A DNA stretch of 64,000 nt from Streptomyces sp. TSRI0281 (GCF_001905125.1 NZ_LWLE01000038.1:89320-153319), one strand, 5' to 3'; positions 21,902 through 31,014 are shown, numbered from the stretch's first letter. Translations and numbers: made by a program. Notes: generated by a model from the letters alone, not told the origin.

Positions 21902-23362
21902 ATGCTGACAATCCTCGGCTTTGCCATGATTGCCACCTTCTTGGTGCTGATCATGACGAAGAAGATGTCGCCGATCGCGGCGCTGGTCCTGATCCCCGCA
22001 CTCTTCTGTGTCGCCGTCGGCCAGGGGGCCGAGCTCGGCGACTACGTCATCGAGGGCGTCGGCAACCTGGCACCGACCGCCGCCATGCTCATGTTCGCCA
22101 TCGTGTACTTCGGCGTGATGATCGACGTCGGCCTCTTCGACCCGATCGTCCGGGGCATCCTGCGCTTCTGCAAGGCCGACCCGCTGCGGATCGTCGTCGG
22201 TACGGCGGTCCTCGCCGCGATCGTCTCGCTGGACGGCGACGGCTCCACCACCTTCATGATCACCGTCTCGGCGATGTATCCGCTCTACAAGCGCCTGAAG
22301 ATGAGCCTGGTCGTGATGACCGGCGTCGCCGCCACGGCGAACGGGGTCATGAACACCCTGCCCTGGGGCGGTCCCACCGCCCGCGCCGCCACCGCGCTCA
22401 AGGTGGACGCGGCCGACATCTTCGTCCCCATGATCCCGGCGCTCGCCGTCGGACTGCTCGCCGTCTTCATCCTGGCGTACGTCCTCGGCCTGCGTGAGCG
22501 CAAGCGGCTCGGCATCCTCACCCTGGACGAGGCCCTCGTCCAGGACCCGGCGACCGAGACGGTGCTCGTCGGTGCGGGTGACGGTGGCGACCGTACCCGC
22601 AAGGTCTCCGGCGGAGCCGGTACGGGGACCGGCGCGGGCACGGATGCCGACGCCGCACCCGCCACCGGGAGCGACGGGAGCGACGGGGACGACGGGAACG
22701 ACACGGACGGCGACGAGGAGTTCAAGGGCCTCGACCCGAACCGGTCCACGCTGCGTCCCAAGCTCTACTGGTTCAACGCCGGTCTCACCGTGGCCCTGCT
22801 GACCGCGATGATCATGGAACTGATGCCGATCCCGGTTCTCTTCCTGCTCGGCGCGGCCCTCGCCCTCACCGTCAACTTCCCGCACATGCCCGACCAGCGG
22901 GCCCGGATCGCGGCCCACGCGGACAACGTCCTCAACGTCTCCGGCATGGTCTTCGCCGCCGCCGTCTTCACCGGTGTCCTGACCGGCACCGGCATGGTCG
23001 AGCACATGGCCGACTGGCTCGTCGGCGCCATCCCCGACGGGATGGGCCCGCACATGGCCATCGTCACCGGTCTGCTCAGCCTGCCGCTCACGTACTTCAT
23101 GTCCAACGACGGCTTCTACTTCGGTGTCGTCCCCGTCCTCGCCGAGGCCGGAGCCGCCCACGGCGTCTCTCCCCTGGAGATCGCCCGCGCCTCCCTGGCC
23201 GGGCAGGCCCTCCACATGTCGTCCCCGCTCGTCCCCGCCGTCTACGTCCTCGTCGGCATGGCGAAGGTCGAGTTCGGCGACCACACCAGGTTCACCGTCA
23301 AGTGGGCCGTGCTCACCTCGCTGGTGGTGCTCTGCGCCAGCATCCTCTTCGGCATCATCTGA
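21902..23362 (+). CDS. CitMHS family metal-citrate/H+ symporter
   Basis: This 486-residue polytopic transporter has the CitMHS signatures MSPIAALVLIPALF, SLDGDGSTTFMITVSAMYPLYKRL, NTLPWGGPTARAATAL, PLTYFMSNDGFYFGVVP and ALHMSSPLVPAVYVL. It should import divalent-metal-citrate complexes with protons. A hydrophilic Gly/Asp/Thr-rich loop (about 222-260) interrupts the middle and is more acidic and repetitive than usual. ATG 21902 is preferred because GAGG lies eight bases upstream; a GTG at 21893 would overlap that ribosome site. Together with tctCBA it gives the window two unrelated carboxylate uptake systems. Confidence 0.93.
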   Translation: MLTILGFAMIATFLVLIMTKKMSPIAALVLIPALFCVAVGQGAELGDYVIEGVGNLAPTAAMLMFAIVYFGVMIDVGLFDPIVRGILRFCKADPLRIVVGTAVLAAIVSLDGDGSTTFMITVSAMYPLYKRLKMSLVVMTGVAATANGVMNTLPWGGPTARAATALKVDAADIFVPMIPALAVGLLAVFILAYVLGLRERKRLGILTLDEALVQDPATETVLVGAGDGGDRTRKVSGGAGTGTGAGTDADAAPATGSDGSDGDDGNDTDGDEEFKGLDPNRSTLRPKLYWFNAGLTVALLTAMIMELMPIPVLFLLGAALALTVNFPHMPDQRARIAAHADNVLNVSGMVFAAAVFTGVLTGTGMVEHMADWLVGAIPDGMGPHMAIVTGLLSLPLTYFMSNDGFYFGVVPVLAEAGAAHGVSPLEIARASLAGQALHMSSPLVPAVYVLVGMAKVEFGDHTRFTVKWAVLTSLVVLCASILFGII

Positions 23363-23365
23363 TCC

Positions 23366-24556
23366 ATGGCCGCCACGAACGGCCCCGGCAGGGGCTGGCT
23401 GCTGCGCCTCGTCATCGCCTTCGCGTTCGCGCAAGGAGCGGTGTCGATGGCGCGGCCCGCCGTCTCCTACCGGGCCCTGTCCCTGGGCGCGGACGAGCGG
23501 GCCATCGGCGTCATCGCCGGGGTGTACGCACTCCTCCCGCTGTTCGCCGCCGTGCCACTGGGGCGCAGGACCGACCACGGCCGTTGTGCACCCCTGCTGC
23601 CGCTCGGCGTCGCCCTGATCTCCGGCGGCTGCGCCCTGAGCGGCCTCGCCGGTTCCCTCCCCGAGATGGCGGCCTGGAGCGGAGTGATGGGCCTGGGCCA
23701 CCTCTGCTTCGTGATCGGCGCCCAGTCGATCGTCGCCCGGCAGTCCGCCCCCGCCGAACAGGACCGCAACTTCGGCCACTTCACCATCGGCGCCGCGCTC
23801 GGCCAGCTCATCGGCCCGATCGCCGCCGGCTGTGTCATCTCCGGGCGGGACGGCGCCATGGACCGTACGAGCGCGCTGGCCCTCCTCGTCGCGGCGGCCG
23901 TCGCCGCCGTCTCCTTCGCCTCCCTCCGGCGCATCGAACACCGGGCCCCCGCCCGGCCCGCCGGACCGTCGGCGCGGAAGGTCCCCGTCGGCTCCATCCT
24001 GCGCACCCGCGGGGTTCCGGCGGGCATCTTCATCAGCCTGGCCGTGCTCTCCGCCACCGACATCCTCACCGCGTACCTGCCGGTCGTCGGCGAACACCGC
24101 GGGATCGCCCCCGCCACCGTCGGACTGCTGCTGAGCCTCCGGGCCGCCGCCACCATCGCCTGCCGGCTGGTGATGACGCCGATGCTCCGCATCCTCGGCC
24201 GGACCGCCCTGCTCACCACCACCTGCCTGCTCGCCGCCCTGCTCTGCGCGGGCATCGCGCTGCCCCTGCCCGTGTGGGCGCTGGCCGTGCTGCTCGCCGT
24301 GCTCGGGTTCTGCCTGGGTGTCGGCCAGCCCCTGTCCATGACCACCGTCGTGCGGGCCGCGCCCGCCGGGTCCCGCTCCACCGCCCTCGCCCTGCGGCTG
24401 ACCGGCAACCGCCTCGGCCAGGTCGCGGCCCCCGCCTCCGCCGGACTGATCGCCGGTTTCGCGGGCACCGCGGCCCCGTTCGTGATGCTCGGCGCGCTGC
24501 TCCTGGGCGCGGCGGGACTCGGCGCCCGCGGCGAAGGGCCCCGCACCGCCCGTTGA
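23366..24556 (+). CDS. Major facilitator superfamily transporter
   Basis: This 396-residue protein has 12 hydrophobic segments in two halves. The loop between helices 2 and 3 has VPLGRRTDHGR, the MFS motif A region. The start lies three bases after the citMHS stop, so the genes are very likely cotranscribed. The substrate is not evident; possibilities are export of a citrate-metal-linked metabolite or drug efflux. Nothing suggests truncation. Confidence 0.88.
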   Translation: MAATNGPGRGWLLRLVIAFAFAQGAVSMARPAVSYRALSLGADERAIGVIAGVYALLPLFAAVPLGRRTDHGRCAPLLPLGVALISGGCALSGLAGSLPEMAAWSGVMGLGHLCFVIGAQSIVARQSAPAEQDRNFGHFTIGAALGQLIGPIAAGCVISGRDGAMDRTSALALLVAAAVAAVSFASLRRIEHRAPARPAGPSARKVPVGSILRTRGVPAGIFISLAVLSATDILTAYLPVVGEHRGIAPATVGLLLSLRAAATIACRLVMTPMLRILGRTALLTTTCLLAALLCAGIALPLPVWALAVLLAVLGFCLGVGQPLSMTTVVRAAPAGSRSTALALRLTGNRLGQVAAPASAGLIAGFAGTAAPFVMLGALLLGAAGLGARGEGPRTAR

Positions 24557-24571
24557 GCGGCACTCAGGACC

Positions 24572-24625
24572 GCGTCCCTGTCTGCGTCCCTGTCTGCGCC
24601 ACCGCCTGCGCCACCGCCTGCGCCT
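24572..24625. repeat. Tandem 12-base repeats upstream of the aldehyde dehydrogenase
   Basis: Two copies of GCGTCCCTGTCT (24572-24595) are followed by two copies of GCGCCACCGCCT (24596-24619) and a partial fifth unit. They lie between the MFS stop and the TetR-type palindrome. Confidence 0.8.
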
Positions 24626-24636
24626 CTGGCGCCCAA

Positions 24637-24655
24637 AAACTAACGGCGCTAGTTT
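24637..24655. promoter_or_regulatory. TetR-type operator upstream of the aldehyde dehydrogenase (shared with 31015-31033)
   Basis: AAACTAACGGCGCTAGTTT is a 19-bp palindrome with one mismatch between arms. Its half-sites match the palindrome at 31015-31033, which lies between a TetR gene and an acyl-CoA dehydrogenase gene. It is 46 bases before the aldehyde dehydrogenase ATG. Confidence 0.7.
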
Positions 24656-24701
24656 GGGGTCCGGACGACAACGGCAGCACCCATGCCCTGGAGGACATGC
24701 C

Positions 24702-26096
24702 ATGAAGGCCCATGACGGGATGTACATCGGCGGTACGTGGCGGACGGCCGAGGGCCCGGACACGATCGCGGTCGTGAACCCCGCGGACGAGCAGGTCATC
24801 GCCCGGGTCCCGGCCGGCACGGCGGCCGACATCGACGCCGCGGTACGTGCCGCCCGCGCCGCGTTCCCGGGCTGGGCGGCGACGCCGCCCGCCGAGCGCG
24901 CGGCCCGGATCGCCGCGCTGCGCGACGCCCTGGACGCCCGCAAGGACGAGATCGCCGAGACCGTCACCGCGGAACTGGGCGCGCCCCTTCCGCTCTCGCA
25001 GAGGGTGCACGCGGCTCTGCCGGTGGTCGTCGCCGGTTCGTACGCCGAACTCGCCGCCACGTACGCCTTCGAGGAGAAGCTCGGCAGCTCCACCGTCCTG
25101 CTGGAGCCCGTCGGCGTGGTCGGCGCGATCACCCCCTGGAACTACCCGCTCCACCAGATCGTCGCCAAGGTGGCACCCGCGCTCGCCGCGGGCTGCACGA
25201 TCGTCCTCAAGCCCGCCGAGGACACCCCGCTCACCGCGCAGCTGTTCGCCGAGGCCACCGAGGCGGCGGGGCTGCCCGCGGGGGTCTTCAACCTCGTCAC
25301 CGGTCTCGGCCCGGTCGCCGGACAGGCCCTCGCCGAGCACGAGGGCGTCGACCTGGTCTCGTTCACCGGATCGACCGCCGTGGGCAGACGGATCGGGGCG
25401 ACCGCGGGCGCCGCCGTCAAGCGCGTCGCCCTGGAACTGGGCGGCAAGTCCGCCAACGTGATCCTGCCCGGCGCCGATCTGGCCAAGGCCGTCAACGTCG
25501 GCGTCGCCAACGTGATGTCCAACTCCGGTCAGACGTGCAGCGCCTGGACCCGGATGCTGGTCGACGCCGAGCGGTACGAGGAGGCGGTGGCCCTCGCCGC
25601 GGCGGCCGTCGCCAAGTACATACCGGGGGAGCGGGTCGGCCCCGTGGTCAACGCCGAGCAGCGCGACCGGGTGCGCGGCTACATCGAACAGGGCATCGCG
25701 GAGGGCGCCAGGCTCGTCGCCGGTGGCCCCGAGGCCCCGAAGGAGGAGGGCTACTACATCAGCCCCACGGTGTTCGCCGATGTCACCCCGGACATGACCA
25801 TCGCCCGCGAGGAGATCTTCGGCCCGGTCCTGGCGATCCTCCGGTACGAGGACGTGGACGACGCCCTCCGGATCGCCAACGACACCGTGTACGGCCTGGC
25901 CGGAGCCGTCTGGGCCGCCGACGACGCCGAAGCCGTGGCGTTCGCCCGCCGGATGGACACCGGCCAGGTCGACATCAACGGCGGGCGGTTCAACCCGCTG
26001 GCCCCCTTCGGCGGCTACAAGCAGTCGGGTGTCGGGCGCGAACTGGGCCCGCACGGTCTGGCGGAGTACCTCCAGACCAAGTCGCTCCAGTTCTGA
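24702..26096 (+). CDS. NAD(P)-dependent aldehyde dehydrogenase
   Basis: This 464-residue ALDH superfamily enzyme oxidises an aldehyde to the acid. The cofactor region TPWNYPLHQIVAK, the catalytic base Glu245 in ELGGKS, the nucleophile Cys279 in SGQTCSAW and the late motif REEIFGPVL are all present. ATG 24702 follows GAGGA by six bases. A TetR-type palindrome lies just upstream. The 3' end of the gene (SLQF-stop) is tandemly duplicated in the DNA that follows. The alcohol dehydrogenase gene 206 bases downstream suggests an alcohol-to-acid pathway. Confidence 0.94.
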   Translation: MKAHDGMYIGGTWRTAEGPDTIAVVNPADEQVIARVPAGTAADIDAAVRAARAAFPGWAATPPAERAARIAALRDALDARKDEIAETVTAELGAPLPLSQRVHAALPVVVAGSYAELAATYAFEEKLGSSTVLLEPVGVVGAITPWNYPLHQIVAKVAPALAAGCTIVLKPAEDTPLTAQLFAEATEAAGLPAGVFNLVTGLGPVAGQALAEHEGVDLVSFTGSTAVGRRIGATAGAAVKRVALELGGKSANVILPGADLAKAVNVGVANVMSNSGQTCSAWTRMLVDAERYEEAVALAAAAVAKYIPGERVGPVVNAEQRDRVRGYIEQGIAEGARLVAGGPEAPKEEGYYISPTVFADVTPDMTIAREEIFGPVLAILRYEDVDDALRIANDTVYGLAGAVWAADDAEAVAFARRMDTGQVDINGGRFNPLAPFGGYKQSGVGRELGPHGLAEYLQTKSLQF

Positions 26097-26239
26097 GCCG
26101 ACCTTCGCCGTCCGAGCCGCTCCAGTTCTGAGCGGACCTTCGCCGTCCGAGTCGCTCCAGTTCTGAGCCGGCCTCCCCGTCCGAGCCGCTTCAGGGCCGA
26201 GCGGGCCTTCCCGCCCGAGCGGGCTTTCCCGCCCCAGCC
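26083..26239 (+). repeat. Four-plus tandem copies of a 34-35-bp unit covering the ALDH 3' end
   Basis: Units start at 26083, 26118, 26153 and 26187, each beginning CGCTCCAGTTCTGAGC or a close variant, with a partial fifth from 26221. The first unit contains the last codons and stop of the aldehyde dehydrogenase, so copies two and three repeat the SLQF-stop coding sequence in non-coding DNA. Confidence 0.9.
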
Positions 26240-26301
26240 GCGCTACGTATCCGAACGCCTCCGAACGTATCCGAACCAGCCCCCAACCAAGGAGCCTGCA
26301 C

Positions 26302-27381
26302 GTGGTCCGCGCCGCCGTACTGCCCGCCGTCGGAGCTCCCCTGGAGATCACCGACATCGCACTCCCGCAACCCGGCCCCGGCCAGGTGCGCGTCGCCCTC
26401 GCCGCCGTAGGGGTCTGCCACTCCGACCTGTCCCTGTCGAACGGCACCATGCGGGTTCCGGTCCCCGCCGTCCTCGGCCACGAGGGTGCCGGAACCGTCC
26501 TCTCCGTCGGCGAGGGCGTCACCCATGTCGCCCCCGGCGACGGTGTCGTCCTCAACTGGGCACCGTCCTGCGGGACCTGCTTCCACTGCGGGATCGGCGA
26601 GGTCTGGCTCTGCGCCGACGCCCTCAAGGGCGCCGGCAACATCCATGCCCGTACCGCCGACGGCACCGAACTCCACCCCGGTCTGAACGTCGCGGCCTTC
26701 GCCCAGGAGACCGTCGTCGCCGGGAAATGCGTGCTGCCCGCCCCGGCCGGCATCCCGCTCACCGACGCCGCCCTGCTCGGCTGCGCCGTCCTCACCGGTT
26801 ACGGCGCGATCCACCACTCCGCCCGGGTCCGCGCGGGCGAGAGCGTCGTCGTGTTCGGGATCGGCGGGGTCGGCCTCGCCGTCCTCCAGTCCGCCCGGAT
26901 CGCGGGTGCCTCGCGGATCATCGCGGTCGACGTCTCCCCCGAGAAGGAGGAGCTGGCCCGGCGGGCCGGGGCCACCGACTTCGTCCTCGCCTCCGCCACC
27001 ACCCCGCGCGAGATCCGCAAACTCACCGGAGGTCAGGGCGCGGACGTCGCCGTGGAGTGTGTCGGACGGCCCGCCACGATCCGCGGAGCCTGGGAGTCCA
27101 CCCGGCGCGGCGGCCGTACCACGGTGGTCGGCATCGGCGGAAAGGATCAGGAAGTCACCTTCAACGCCCTGGAGATCTTCCACTGGGGCCGGTCACTGAC
27201 GGGCTGCGTCTACGGCAACAGCGACCCGGAGCGGGATCTGCCGGTACTCGCCGAACACATCCTCGCGGGCCGCTTCGACGTCTCCATGATGGTCACCGAA
27301 CGGATCGGGCTGGACGGCATCCCGGCGGCCTTCGACAACATGATCGCGGGCAAGGGCGGCCGTGCGCTGGTGGTGTTCTAG
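26302..27381 (+). CDS. Zinc-dependent MDR alcohol dehydrogenase
   Basis: This 359-residue medium-chain dehydrogenase has catalytic zinc ligands in GVCHSD and the GHEGAG block, the structural zinc set CGTCFHCGIGEVWLC, and an NAD-binding fold with VFGIGGVGLAVLQ. It looks related to the mycothiol-dependent and NDMA-dependent alcohol dehydrogenase groups and is a paralogue of the gene at 62199. GTG 26302 follows AAGGAG. It is downstream of the aldehyde dehydrogenase and may act before it in oxidising an alcohol. The substrate is unknown. Confidence 0.92.
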   Translation: MVRAAVLPAVGAPLEITDIALPQPGPGQVRVALAAVGVCHSDLSLSNGTMRVPVPAVLGHEGAGTVLSVGEGVTHVAPGDGVVLNWAPSCGTCFHCGIGEVWLCADALKGAGNIHARTADGTELHPGLNVAAFAQETVVAGKCVLPAPAGIPLTDAALLGCAVLTGYGAIHHSARVRAGESVVVFGIGGVGLAVLQSARIAGASRIIAVDVSPEKEELARRAGATDFVLASATTPREIRKLTGGQGADVAVECVGRPATIRGAWESTRRGGRTTVVGIGGKDQEVTFNALEIFHWGRSLTGCVYGNSDPERDLPVLAEHILAGRFDVSMMVTERIGLDGIPAAFDNMIAGKGGRALVVF

Positions 27382-27431
27382 GCGCATCGCCCCGTGAGGC
27401 CGGAGCCCGCCGGGATCCCCGGGGACGGAGC

Positions 27432-28436
27432 TCAGTTGTCCGGGGTCAGCAGCCGGGCGTCCATCTCGCCCTGCTCGAACAGCCGGGAGGCCGGGCCCAC
27501 GATCAGCGGGTCCGGCTCCCCGACCAGCTCCAGGTCCTTGCCCGGGTAGTCGAAGCGGTGCAGGACATGGCGCATCGCCTCCAGCCGGGCCCGCTTCTTG
27601 TCGTTGCTCTTCACCACGGTCCAGGGCGAGTCCGCCGTGTCCGTGTGGAACAGCATCAGCTCCTTGGCCTCGGTGTACGCGTCCCACTTGTCGAGCGAGG
27701 CGAGGTCGACCGGGCTCAGCTTCCACCGCCGTACCGGATCGATCTGCCGGATCATGAACCGGTTGCGCTGCTCATTGCGCGAGACGGAGAACCAGAACTT
27801 CACCAGACGGATGCCGTCGCGTGCGAGCATCCGCTCGAAGTCCGGCGCCTGGTGCATGAATTCGAGGTACTCGCGGGTCGTGCAGAACCCCATCACCCGC
27901 TCCACCCCGGCCCGGTTGTACCAGGAGCGGTCGAACAGCACGATCTCCCCGGCGCTCGGCAGATGAGCCACGTACCGCTGGAAGTACCACTGGGTGCGCT
28001 CGCGCTCGGTCGGCTTCTCCAGCGCCACCACCCGCGCACCACGCGGATTGAGATGCTCGGTGAACCGCTTGATCGTGCCGCCCTTGCCCGCCGCGTCACG
28101 CCCCTCGAAGAGGATCACCAGCCGTTCGTCGCGCTCCTTCACCCGGTGCTGGAGCTTCAGCAGCTCGATCTGCAGGGCGCGCTTGGCCTTGTCGTAATCC
28201 CGCCGACGGAGCTTGCGGTCGTACGGGTAGTCCTCGCGCCAGGCGTCCCGGGCGTGGCCCTTCGGCGTCACCAGGACCGGGTCGTCGTCCCCGCTGTCGA
28301 CCACACCGAAACCGCCGAGATACGGGCCCCCGTAGCGTGCCGCCCGCTTCTCGGACTCCGGAGCGGAATCGCGCTTCCCGCCGGTCCCGCGCCGCGTCCC
28401 GCTACGGTCGCCCCGCTGATTGCCGCTCTTCGCCAT
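27432..28436 (-). CDS. ppk2: Polyphosphate kinase 2
   Basis: This 334-residue enzyme transfers phosphate between polyphosphate and nucleotides. The Walker A-like block FEGRDAAGKGGTIKRF and Walker B-like block LFDRSWYNRAG are intact, followed by the lid Arg/Lys-rich motif RRWKLSPVDLASLDKW typical of single-domain PPK2. The first 35 residues are basic and Gly-rich. Its start overlaps the end of the upstream DMT transporter gene by 35 bases. Whether it favours ADP or GDP, or AMP, cannot be decided by eye. Confidence 0.93.
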   Translation of the reverse strand: MAKSGNQRGDRSGTRRGTGGKRDSAPESEKRAARYGGPYLGGFGVVDSGDDDPVLVTPKGHARDAWREDYPYDRKLRRRDYDKAKRALQIELLKLQHRVKERDERLVILFEGRDAAGKGGTIKRFTEHLNPRGARVVALEKPTERERTQWYFQRYVAHLPSAGEIVLFDRSWYNRAGVERVMGFCTTREYLEFMHQAPDFERMLARDGIRLVKFWFSVSRNEQRNRFMIRQIDPVRRWKLSPVDLASLDKWDAYTEAKELMLFHTDTADSPWTVVKSNDKKRARLEAMRHVLHRFDYPGKDLELVGEPDPLIVGPASRLFEQGEMDARLLTPDN

Positions 28437-29388
28437 GACGGGATCCCTCCACGGGCAGCGCCGGATTCTTCCGCGTCAGGCCAGTCTGCTGACGGGTCCG
28501 GGAGACCGCCACCCCGGCCAGGCAGAGCAGCCCGCCGCCGACGCTGAGCAGCGCGGGCACCTCGTCCAGCAGCAGCCAGGCCATCACCACCACCAGTGCG
28601 GGCACCGCGTACGTGGTGGCGCCCATCCTGCCCGCGGTGGTGCGGGCCAGGGCGTAGGCCCAGGTGGTGAAGGCGAGAGCGGTAGGGAAGACGCCCAGGT
28701 AGACCATGTTCAGGGTGGCGGACAGCGGCGCGTCGGCGGCCTCGGAGACCAGCACCCCGGAGAACGGCAGACAGGCGACCGTACCGATCAGGCAGCCGAA
28801 GGTGGTGACCTGAAGAGCGGAACCGTGCCGCAGAGCGGGCTTCTGGCCCACCACCCCGGCCGCGTACGCCACGGCGGCCAGCAGGCAGAGCAGGACCCCC
28901 AGCACCGAGGAGCCGCCGTGACCGGACAGGGAGAGCCCGACCACCGCCGCTCCCGCGAACGAGACGGCCATCCCCGCCAGCAGCCTGCGCGGCAGCCCTT
29001 CACCGAGCAGCCGGGCGCCGAGCAGGGCGATCAGGATCGGGCCGATGTTCACCACCATCGCGGCCGTCCCGGCATCCACCTCCTGCTCGCCCCAGTTGAG
29101 CACCACCATGTAGAGCCCGAACCAGAGCAGCCCGGACGTGACGATGCCGGGCCAGGCGGCCCTGGCGGGCAGCCCCTCGCGGCGTACGAGACAGATCGCG
29201 CCGAGCACCAGCGTGCCCGCCAGCAGCCGGCCGAGGGCCAGCGCACCGGGCGAATACGCCTCGCCCGCGCTGCGGATGGAGACAAAGGCGGAGGCCCACA
29301 GCACCACCGTGGTGCAGGCGGCGGCCGGGGCCCGCCAGTCGCGCCCCGGTGCGGATTCCGCAGGTGATCCCGGTGTCGTCGTCGTCAT
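28402..29388 (-). CDS. EamA/DMT family transporter
   Basis: This 328-residue protein has ten predicted helices as two EamA repeats; the first starts TTVVLWASAFVSIRSAGEAYSPG, a typical EamA beginning. DMT proteins of this type export amino acids or other metabolites. The C-terminus has a basic tail overlapping ppk2. ATG 29388 is used; a GTG two codons upstream is possible. Confidence 0.88.
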   Translation of the reverse strand: MTTTTPGSPAESAPGRDWRAPAAACTTVVLWASAFVSIRSAGEAYSPGALALGRLLAGTLVLGAICLVRREGLPARAAWPGIVTSGLLWFGLYMVVLNWGEQEVDAGTAAMVVNIGPILIALLGARLLGEGLPRRLLAGMAVSFAGAAVVGLSLSGHGGSSVLGVLLCLLAAVAYAAGVVGQKPALRHGSALQVTTFGCLIGTVACLPFSGVLVSEAADAPLSATLNMVYLGVFPTALAFTTWAYALARTTAGRMGATTYAVPALVVVMAWLLLDEVPALLSVGGGLLCLAGVAVSRTRQQTGLTRKNPALPVEGSRHGEERQSAGRP

Positions 29389-29570
29389 GACCACGAGGCT
29401 AGGGCCGTGACGTTGCGGCCCCCACCGAATGGTCGTCCTCGGTCAATCGTCGGCCGTCCGGTCGCTCGGCTTGTCACCCGGCGGTCGATCGTCGGTCAGT
29501 CGGCAGGTCACACAGCGGGTCTCACGGCAGCCATTCGTCCCCCGGTCCTCCGCCGGTCCTCCGCCGGTCG
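29389..29570. other. Low-complexity spacer
   Basis: This 182-base gap between two minus-strand genes is built of degenerate GGTCG/CGGTC units, such as TCCTCCGCCGG repeated near 29552-29570. I see no gene or clear promoter in it. Confidence 0.5.
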
Positions 29571-30290
29571 TCAGTCGAGCGCCGACGCCTCGATGCCGAG
29601 CAGCCCCGACAGCGCCCGCTGTCCGTCCGGCGTCGCCCGTACCGCGCGCCCCGTCCCGATCCGTACGCACCACCCGTTGTCCAGCGCGTGCCGGCACAGC
29701 GCGGCGCCCGCGACGCCCGCCAGGTGCGGGCGGCGTTCCGTCCAGTCCAGACAGCTCCGTACGAGTGGCCGCCGGGACGTCGAACGAAGGCCGATGCCCA
29801 GCGCGTCGAACCAGCCCAGGCCCTCGTCGGTGAGTGCGAAGCCGGTGTCCTGGCGCAGCAGCCCGCGTTCGGTCATCGCCTCGGTGATCCTGATGCCGAG
29901 CCGGCCCGCGAGATGGTCGTAGCAGGTGCGCCCCCGGGCCAGGGCGCTGCTCATGCTCGCCGCGCGCAGGGTGCGCGGCTGTTCCGCCGCGTCGGGCATG
30001 ACCTGGGCGGCCAGCTCCTCGACGAGGTGCGCGACGCGTTCGTCGGCCAGCCGTACATAGCGGTGACGGCCCTGCCGTTCCTCGGCCAGCAGCCCGCCCG
30101 CCACCAGCTTGCCCAGGTGCTCGCTGGCGGTCGACGGGGCGACCCGGGCGTACCGGGCCAGCTCACCGGCCGTCCAGGCGCGCCCGTCGAGCAGGGCGAG
30201 GCAGAAGGAGGCGCGGGTCTCGTCGGCGAGCAGCGTCGCCAGCGCGGCGAGGCGCGGAGCGGCCGGATCGTGCGGTGTCGGGCGTGCCAT
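29571..30290 (-). CDS. ArsR-family winged-helix regulator with extended C-terminus
   Basis: This 239-residue protein has an ArsR-type winged helix at about 10-85 (LATLLADETRASFCLALLDG, VAPSTASEHLGKLVAGGLLAEERQGRHRYVRL). A 150-residue extension contains TCYDHLAGRLG, a motif seen in a subfamily of actinobacterial ArsR-like regulators, with several His and Cys residues in the last third. No classical metal-binding ELCVCDL motif is present, so it is probably not a metal sensor of the ArsR/SmtB type. It lies upstream of the DMT transporter, a likely target. Confidence 0.86.
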   Translation of the reverse strand: MARPTPHDPAAPRLAALATLLADETRASFCLALLDGRAWTAGELARYARVAPSTASEHLGKLVAGGLLAEERQGRHRYVRLADERVAHLVEELAAQVMPDAAEQPRTLRAASMSSALARGRTCYDHLAGRLGIRITEAMTERGLLRQDTGFALTDEGLGWFDALGIGLRSTSRRPLVRSCLDWTERRPHLAGVAGAALCRHALDNGWCVRIGTGRAVRATPDGQRALSGLLGIEASALD

Positions 30291-30305
30291 ACGGTCAAGG
30301 ATGCG

Positions 30306-30995
30306 TCAGGAACGGTTCGGCGTGGGTCGAACCGTTGCCGCCCCGGCGCGGACCACCTGCTCGTACTGGAGCGCGAGCCCGTCCAGCAGGGCCCGCAGCC
30401 CGGTCCCGAAGGCGCCCTCGTCCACCTGCTGGCGGCGGTCCGCCAGCAGGTGGGCCTGGCCGAGGTGCGGGTAGTCCGCCGGGTCGTACGCGGTCTCGTC
30501 GTCGACGAAACCGCGGGCGAAGGAGCCCAGTGCCGAACCGGTGATGAAGTAGCGCATCAGTGCCCCGATGTACGTGGCCTGGGCGGGCGGCCAGCCCGCC
30601 CCGACCATCCCGCCGAACACCGCGTCGGCGACCCGCAGACCGGCCGGCCGGCGGCCGGGGCCCTGCGCGAGGACCGGGACGATGTGCGGGTGCTCGGTGA
30701 GCGCCGCGCGGTAGGAGACGGCCCAGTCGTGCAGGGCCTCGCGCCAGTCCCGGGGGTCGGACGCGTCGAACATCGACAGATCGACCTGGGCGGAGACGGC
30801 GTCGGCGACCGCGTCCAGGATCTCGTCCTTGTTGCGGAAGTGGTTGTAGAGCGAGGGTCCGCTGACCCCCAGCTCGGCCGCCAGGCGGCGGGTGGAGACG
30901 GCGTCCAGCCCCTCGGAGTCCACGAGCGCGCTCGCCGTTCCGACGATGCGGTCTCTGCTGAGGAGGGGCTTGCGCGGTCGGGCCATGCGGCTCAT
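30306..30995 (-). CDS. TetR family regulator controlling acyl-CoA and aldehyde dehydrogenases (inferred)
   Basis: This 229-residue protein has an N-terminal TetR helix-turn-helix (about 10-55: SRDRIVGTASALVDSEGL, VSTRRLAAELGVSGPSLYNHFRNKDEILDAV) and a TetR_C-type ligand domain. It diverges from the acyl-CoA dehydrogenase at 31052; the 19-bp palindrome at 31015-31033 lies in the spacer, and a near copy precedes the aldehyde dehydrogenase at 24637-24655. Start codon is ATG 30995, or ATG 30986 three codons later. It probably represses both operons and is released by an acyl-CoA or aldehyde-pathway compound. Confidence 0.88.
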   Translation of the reverse strand: MSRMARPRKPLLSRDRIVGTASALVDSEGLDAVSTRRLAAELGVSGPSLYNHFRNKDEILDAVADAVSAQVDLSMFDASDPRDWREALHDWAVSYRAALTEHPHIVPVLAQGPGRRPAGLRVADAVFGGMVGAGWPPAQATYIGALMRYFITGSALGSFARGFVDDETAYDPADYPHLGQAHLLADRRQQVDEGAFGTGLRALLDGLALQYEQVVRAGAATVRPTPNRS

Positions 30996-31014
30996 AGTAG
31001 GGCCTGCGAGCAGG

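Noticed and set aside
18577..25132. Two minus-strand open frames of about 1,090-1,100 codons opposite the molybdoenzyme, citMHS and MFS genes
   Set aside because: They have no domain motifs and a composition of Gly/Asp/Arg/Val typical of antisense reading, and they run through several real genes and promoters.
26083..26239. Array of 34-35-bp repeats considered as a CRISPR or attachment site
   Set aside because: The units are head to tail with no spacers and derive from the preceding gene's 3' end; no integrase or tRNA is nearby.
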